Below, piece by piece: positions 6,341-7,141 of a stretch of DNA of 7,141 nucleotides. The DNA is from Oscillospiraceae bacterium. Lineage in GTDB: Bacteria > Bacillota > Clostridia > Oscillospirales > Oscillospiraceae. Each line of letters starts with the position of its first letter. Position 1 is the stretch's first letter. The translations under genes and the position numbers were made by a program. The DNA is taken from positions 1 through 7,141 of the forward strand of contig JAISKU010000186.1 in NCBI GenBank assembly GCA_031261245.1, written 5' to 3'. Under the pieces are notes generated by a model. It worked only from the letters and a program-made list of their open reading frames with translations, was not told the origin of the DNA and ran no database searches.

Positions 6341-6362
6341 TAAATTTTCTGCAAAAAATTTA
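6341..6362. repeat. Perfect 8-bp inverted repeat upstream of the folT promoter
   Basis: TAAATTTT (6341-6348) and AAAATTTA (6355-6362) are exact inverted repeats around a 6-base spacer CTGCAA. The right arm directly abuts the -35 box of the folT promoter. It could be an operator for a dimeric regulator or an A/T-rich UP element; nothing in the window decides between them. Confidence 0.45.
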
Positions 6363-6391
6363 TAGACAAAGGCGCGGCGCGGTGCTAATAT
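6363..6391 (+). promoter_or_regulatory. Sigma-70-type promoter of the folT-folC operon
   Basis: TAGACA (6363-6368) and TAATAT (6386-6391) are separated by 17 bases. The predicted start of transcription, about 6398, falls a few bases before the riboswitch aptamer. That is the expected arrangement for a promoter feeding a leader RNA. Confidence 0.65.
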
Positions 6392-6400
6392 ATCCGTGAT

Positions 6401-6497
6401 GCAGAGTAGAACCTTGAGCGTTAAGTGCCCACCGGATGGGGAGTTGCCGTGGGACGAAGGAGCGATGCTCCACGGTTTGAGGTTCGCACCCGTTGCC
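6401..6497 (+). ncRNA. Tetrahydrofolate (THF) riboswitch aptamer
   Basis: The leader contains the conserved blocks of the THF riboswitch in order: GAGTAG (6404-6409), GCGTTAAGTG (6418-6427), a GGATGGGG loop (6434-6441), ACGAA (6454-6458), CGGT (6473-6476) and GCACCCG (6486-6492). Helices are visible. P2 pairs AACCTTGA (6410-6417) with TTGAGGTT (6477-6484), including two G-U pairs. P3 pairs CCCAC (6428-6432) with GTGGG (6449-6453), and the next hairpin is GGAGC (6459-6463) with GCTCC (6467-6471). A short P1 can form from GCAG (6401-6404) and TTGC (6493-6496). These RNAs bind reduced folates and usually lower expression of folate transport and synthesis genes, which fits the downstream folT and folC. 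Confidence 0.9.
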
Positions 6498-6504
6498 GCG
6501 TACC

Positions 6505-6550
6505 GGAGTCACCTCCTATATGTGGCAAAATCCACATTATTATAGGGGGT
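6505..6550 (+). promoter_or_regulatory. Expression platform: hairpin sequestering the folT ribosome binding site
   Basis: ACCTCCTATA (6511-6520) can pair along its full length with TATAGGGGGT (6541-6550), which contains the folT ribosome site GGGGG (6545-6549); only one pair is G-U. The stem continues as TGTGG (6521-6525) with CCACA (6532-6536), leaving a 4-base bulge. A competing small hairpin, GGAG (6505-6508) with CTCC (6513-6516), would tie up the anti-ribosome-site strand and free the site. There is no T-run, so control is probably at translation rather than by termination. Confidence 0.7.
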
Positions 6551-6556
6551 ATTGTT

Positions 6557-7096
6557 ATGTCAAAATCGGGTATCAAAGCAACAAGAACCATAGTAACTCT
6601 CGCGCTTCTCGCGGCAATGAGCATTGTGCTCTCGCGGCTTCTCGCGGTCAATGTCGGGCCATACCGTTTCTCAATCGGCAGTATGCCGCTTTTGCTGTCG
6701 GGGCTGCTGTTCGGACCCGTCGGCGGCGCGCTTGCCGGCTTCGCGGCGGACTTCCTCGGGGCGACGTTCCTCGGCAACGGGCCGTACAGCCCGATGCTCG
6801 CCCCGACGCCGGTGCTCATGGGGCTTATTCCCGGACTGCTGCGGGCGGTGGTGTGGAAAAAGCCGAACGCTTTGCGCGTGTTTGCGGTCGCGCTGCCGTC
6901 GTATATCATAGGCTCCATGGGGTACACGACGTTTATTCTCGCGAAATATATTTACGGGCAGCCGTTTCTGCCGCTTTTCGCCCAGCGCGTGGGCATATAT
7001 GCCGTGACATTCGCGGTGGACGCGTTTATTGTGTTTCTGCTTATAAAGAGCGGAATGTTCTACCGAATGGGAATTATACAAAAACCGGAGTTGTAA
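6557..7096 (+). CDS. folT: Folate ECF transporter substrate-binding membrane protein FolT
   Basis: FolT is the membrane S component that binds folate and works with the shared EcfA-EcfA'-EcfT energy module, which is not encoded here. The 179-residue protein is strongly hydrophobic. Membrane segments are visible at about 10-30, 42-72 (interrupted), 83-100, 106-128 and 142-164. The segment SRLLAVNVGPYRFSIGSMP (26-44), followed by GLLFGPVGGALAGFAADFLG (49-68), has the typical pattern of the folate S-component family. ATG 6557 is preceded by GGGGG at 7 bases; the frame is open further upstream but that part is the riboswitch. The THF aptamer ahead and folC immediately after confirm folate as the likely substrate. 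Specificity for folate rests more on context than on residues I can name. Confidence 0.9.
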   Translation: MSKSGIKATRTIVTLALLAAMSIVLSRLLAVNVGPYRFSIGSMPLLLSGLLFGPVGGALAGFAADFLGATFLGNGPYSPMLAPTPVLMGLIPGLLRAVVWKKPNALRVFAVALPSYIIGSMGYTTFILAKYIYGQPFLPLFAQRVGIYAVTFAVDAFIVFLLIKSGMFYRMGIIQKPEL

Positions 7097-7100
7097 GTAA

Positions 7101-7141
7101 ATGAGCATCGAAACAACGCTTGAATATATCCACAGCGTGAA
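7101..7141 (+). CDS. folC: Start of folylpolyglutamate synthase FolC (3' truncated)
   Basis: Thirteen residues are visible, MSIETTLEYIHSV, matching the usual FolC beginning in which L-x-YIHS precedes the substrate-binding region. FolC adds glutamates to folates, which retains them in the cell and makes them better cofactors. The ATG lies 4 bases after the folT stop and 10 bases after GGAG (7087-7090), inside the end of folT, so the genes form an operon under the THF riboswitch. The identification rests on a short stretch plus context. Confidence 0.7.
   Translation, partial: MSIETTLEYIHSV

Noticed and set aside
5592..6365. 257-codon plus-strand frame opposite the phage gene pair
   Set aside because: Spans two minus-strand genes and the AT-rich intergenic region with an abrupt composition change and no motif.
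6425..6556. Longer folT start
   Set aside because: This stretch is the riboswitch and its expression platform; ATG 6557 has a well-placed ribosome site.

Overview
The window looks like chromosome from a GC-rich member of the Firmicutes, most likely a Clostridia-type gut bacterium. This rests on the tetrahydrofolate riboswitch in front of folT-folC, Shine-Dalgarno sequences matching AGGAGGTGAT, a Firmicutes-type ECF folate transporter, a phage-type sigma-like gene next to a terminase, and an interspersed palindromic repeat of the kind common in such genomes. Most coding DNA is very GC-rich (46 of 60 bases at 1201-1260). No genus can be named from the sequence alone.

Left part, plus strand: the tail of an unidentified protein (1-167) is followed by a complete amino-acid-kinase-fold protein resembling glutamate 5-kinase without its PUA domain (223-1047). 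This kinase gene is strikingly AT-rich (24 of 60 bases G/C at 541-600) between GC-rich neighbours. Sixteen bases later begins a 778-residue XPD/DinG-like helicase with an iron-sulfur cysteine set and an N-terminal RecB/Cas4-type nuclease domain (1064-3400). Then comes larE (3445-4248), the sulfur transferase of nickel-pincer cofactor synthesis. A near-consensus promoter spans the helicase-larE junction.

Middle part: 4249-4479 holds two kinds of repeat. One is an imperfect palindrome with TGTCATTC ends; the other is a GC-rich inverted-repeat element containing three 18-bp tandem units. Beyond it, on the minus strand, lies a two-gene phage remnant: a sigma-70-region-4-like protein (5844-6263) followed by an apparently intact terminase large subunit (4480-5781, TTG start). 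No small terminase, portal or capsid gene is present, and the terminase runs directly into the repeats.

Right part, plus strand: an AT-rich divergent intergenic region carries an 8-bp inverted repeat and a good promoter. These are followed by a tetrahydrofolate riboswitch and a hairpin that sequesters the ribosome binding site of folT (6557-7096). The first codons of folC start at 7101. The folate uptake protein and the enzyme that traps folate as polyglutamate thus sit in one operon under folate control.

The most interesting points are the isolated but intact phage packaging module, the AT-rich kinase gene next to the nuclease-helicase, and the riboswitch with its readable expression platform. 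I found no convincing evidence for an entirely new multi-gene system.
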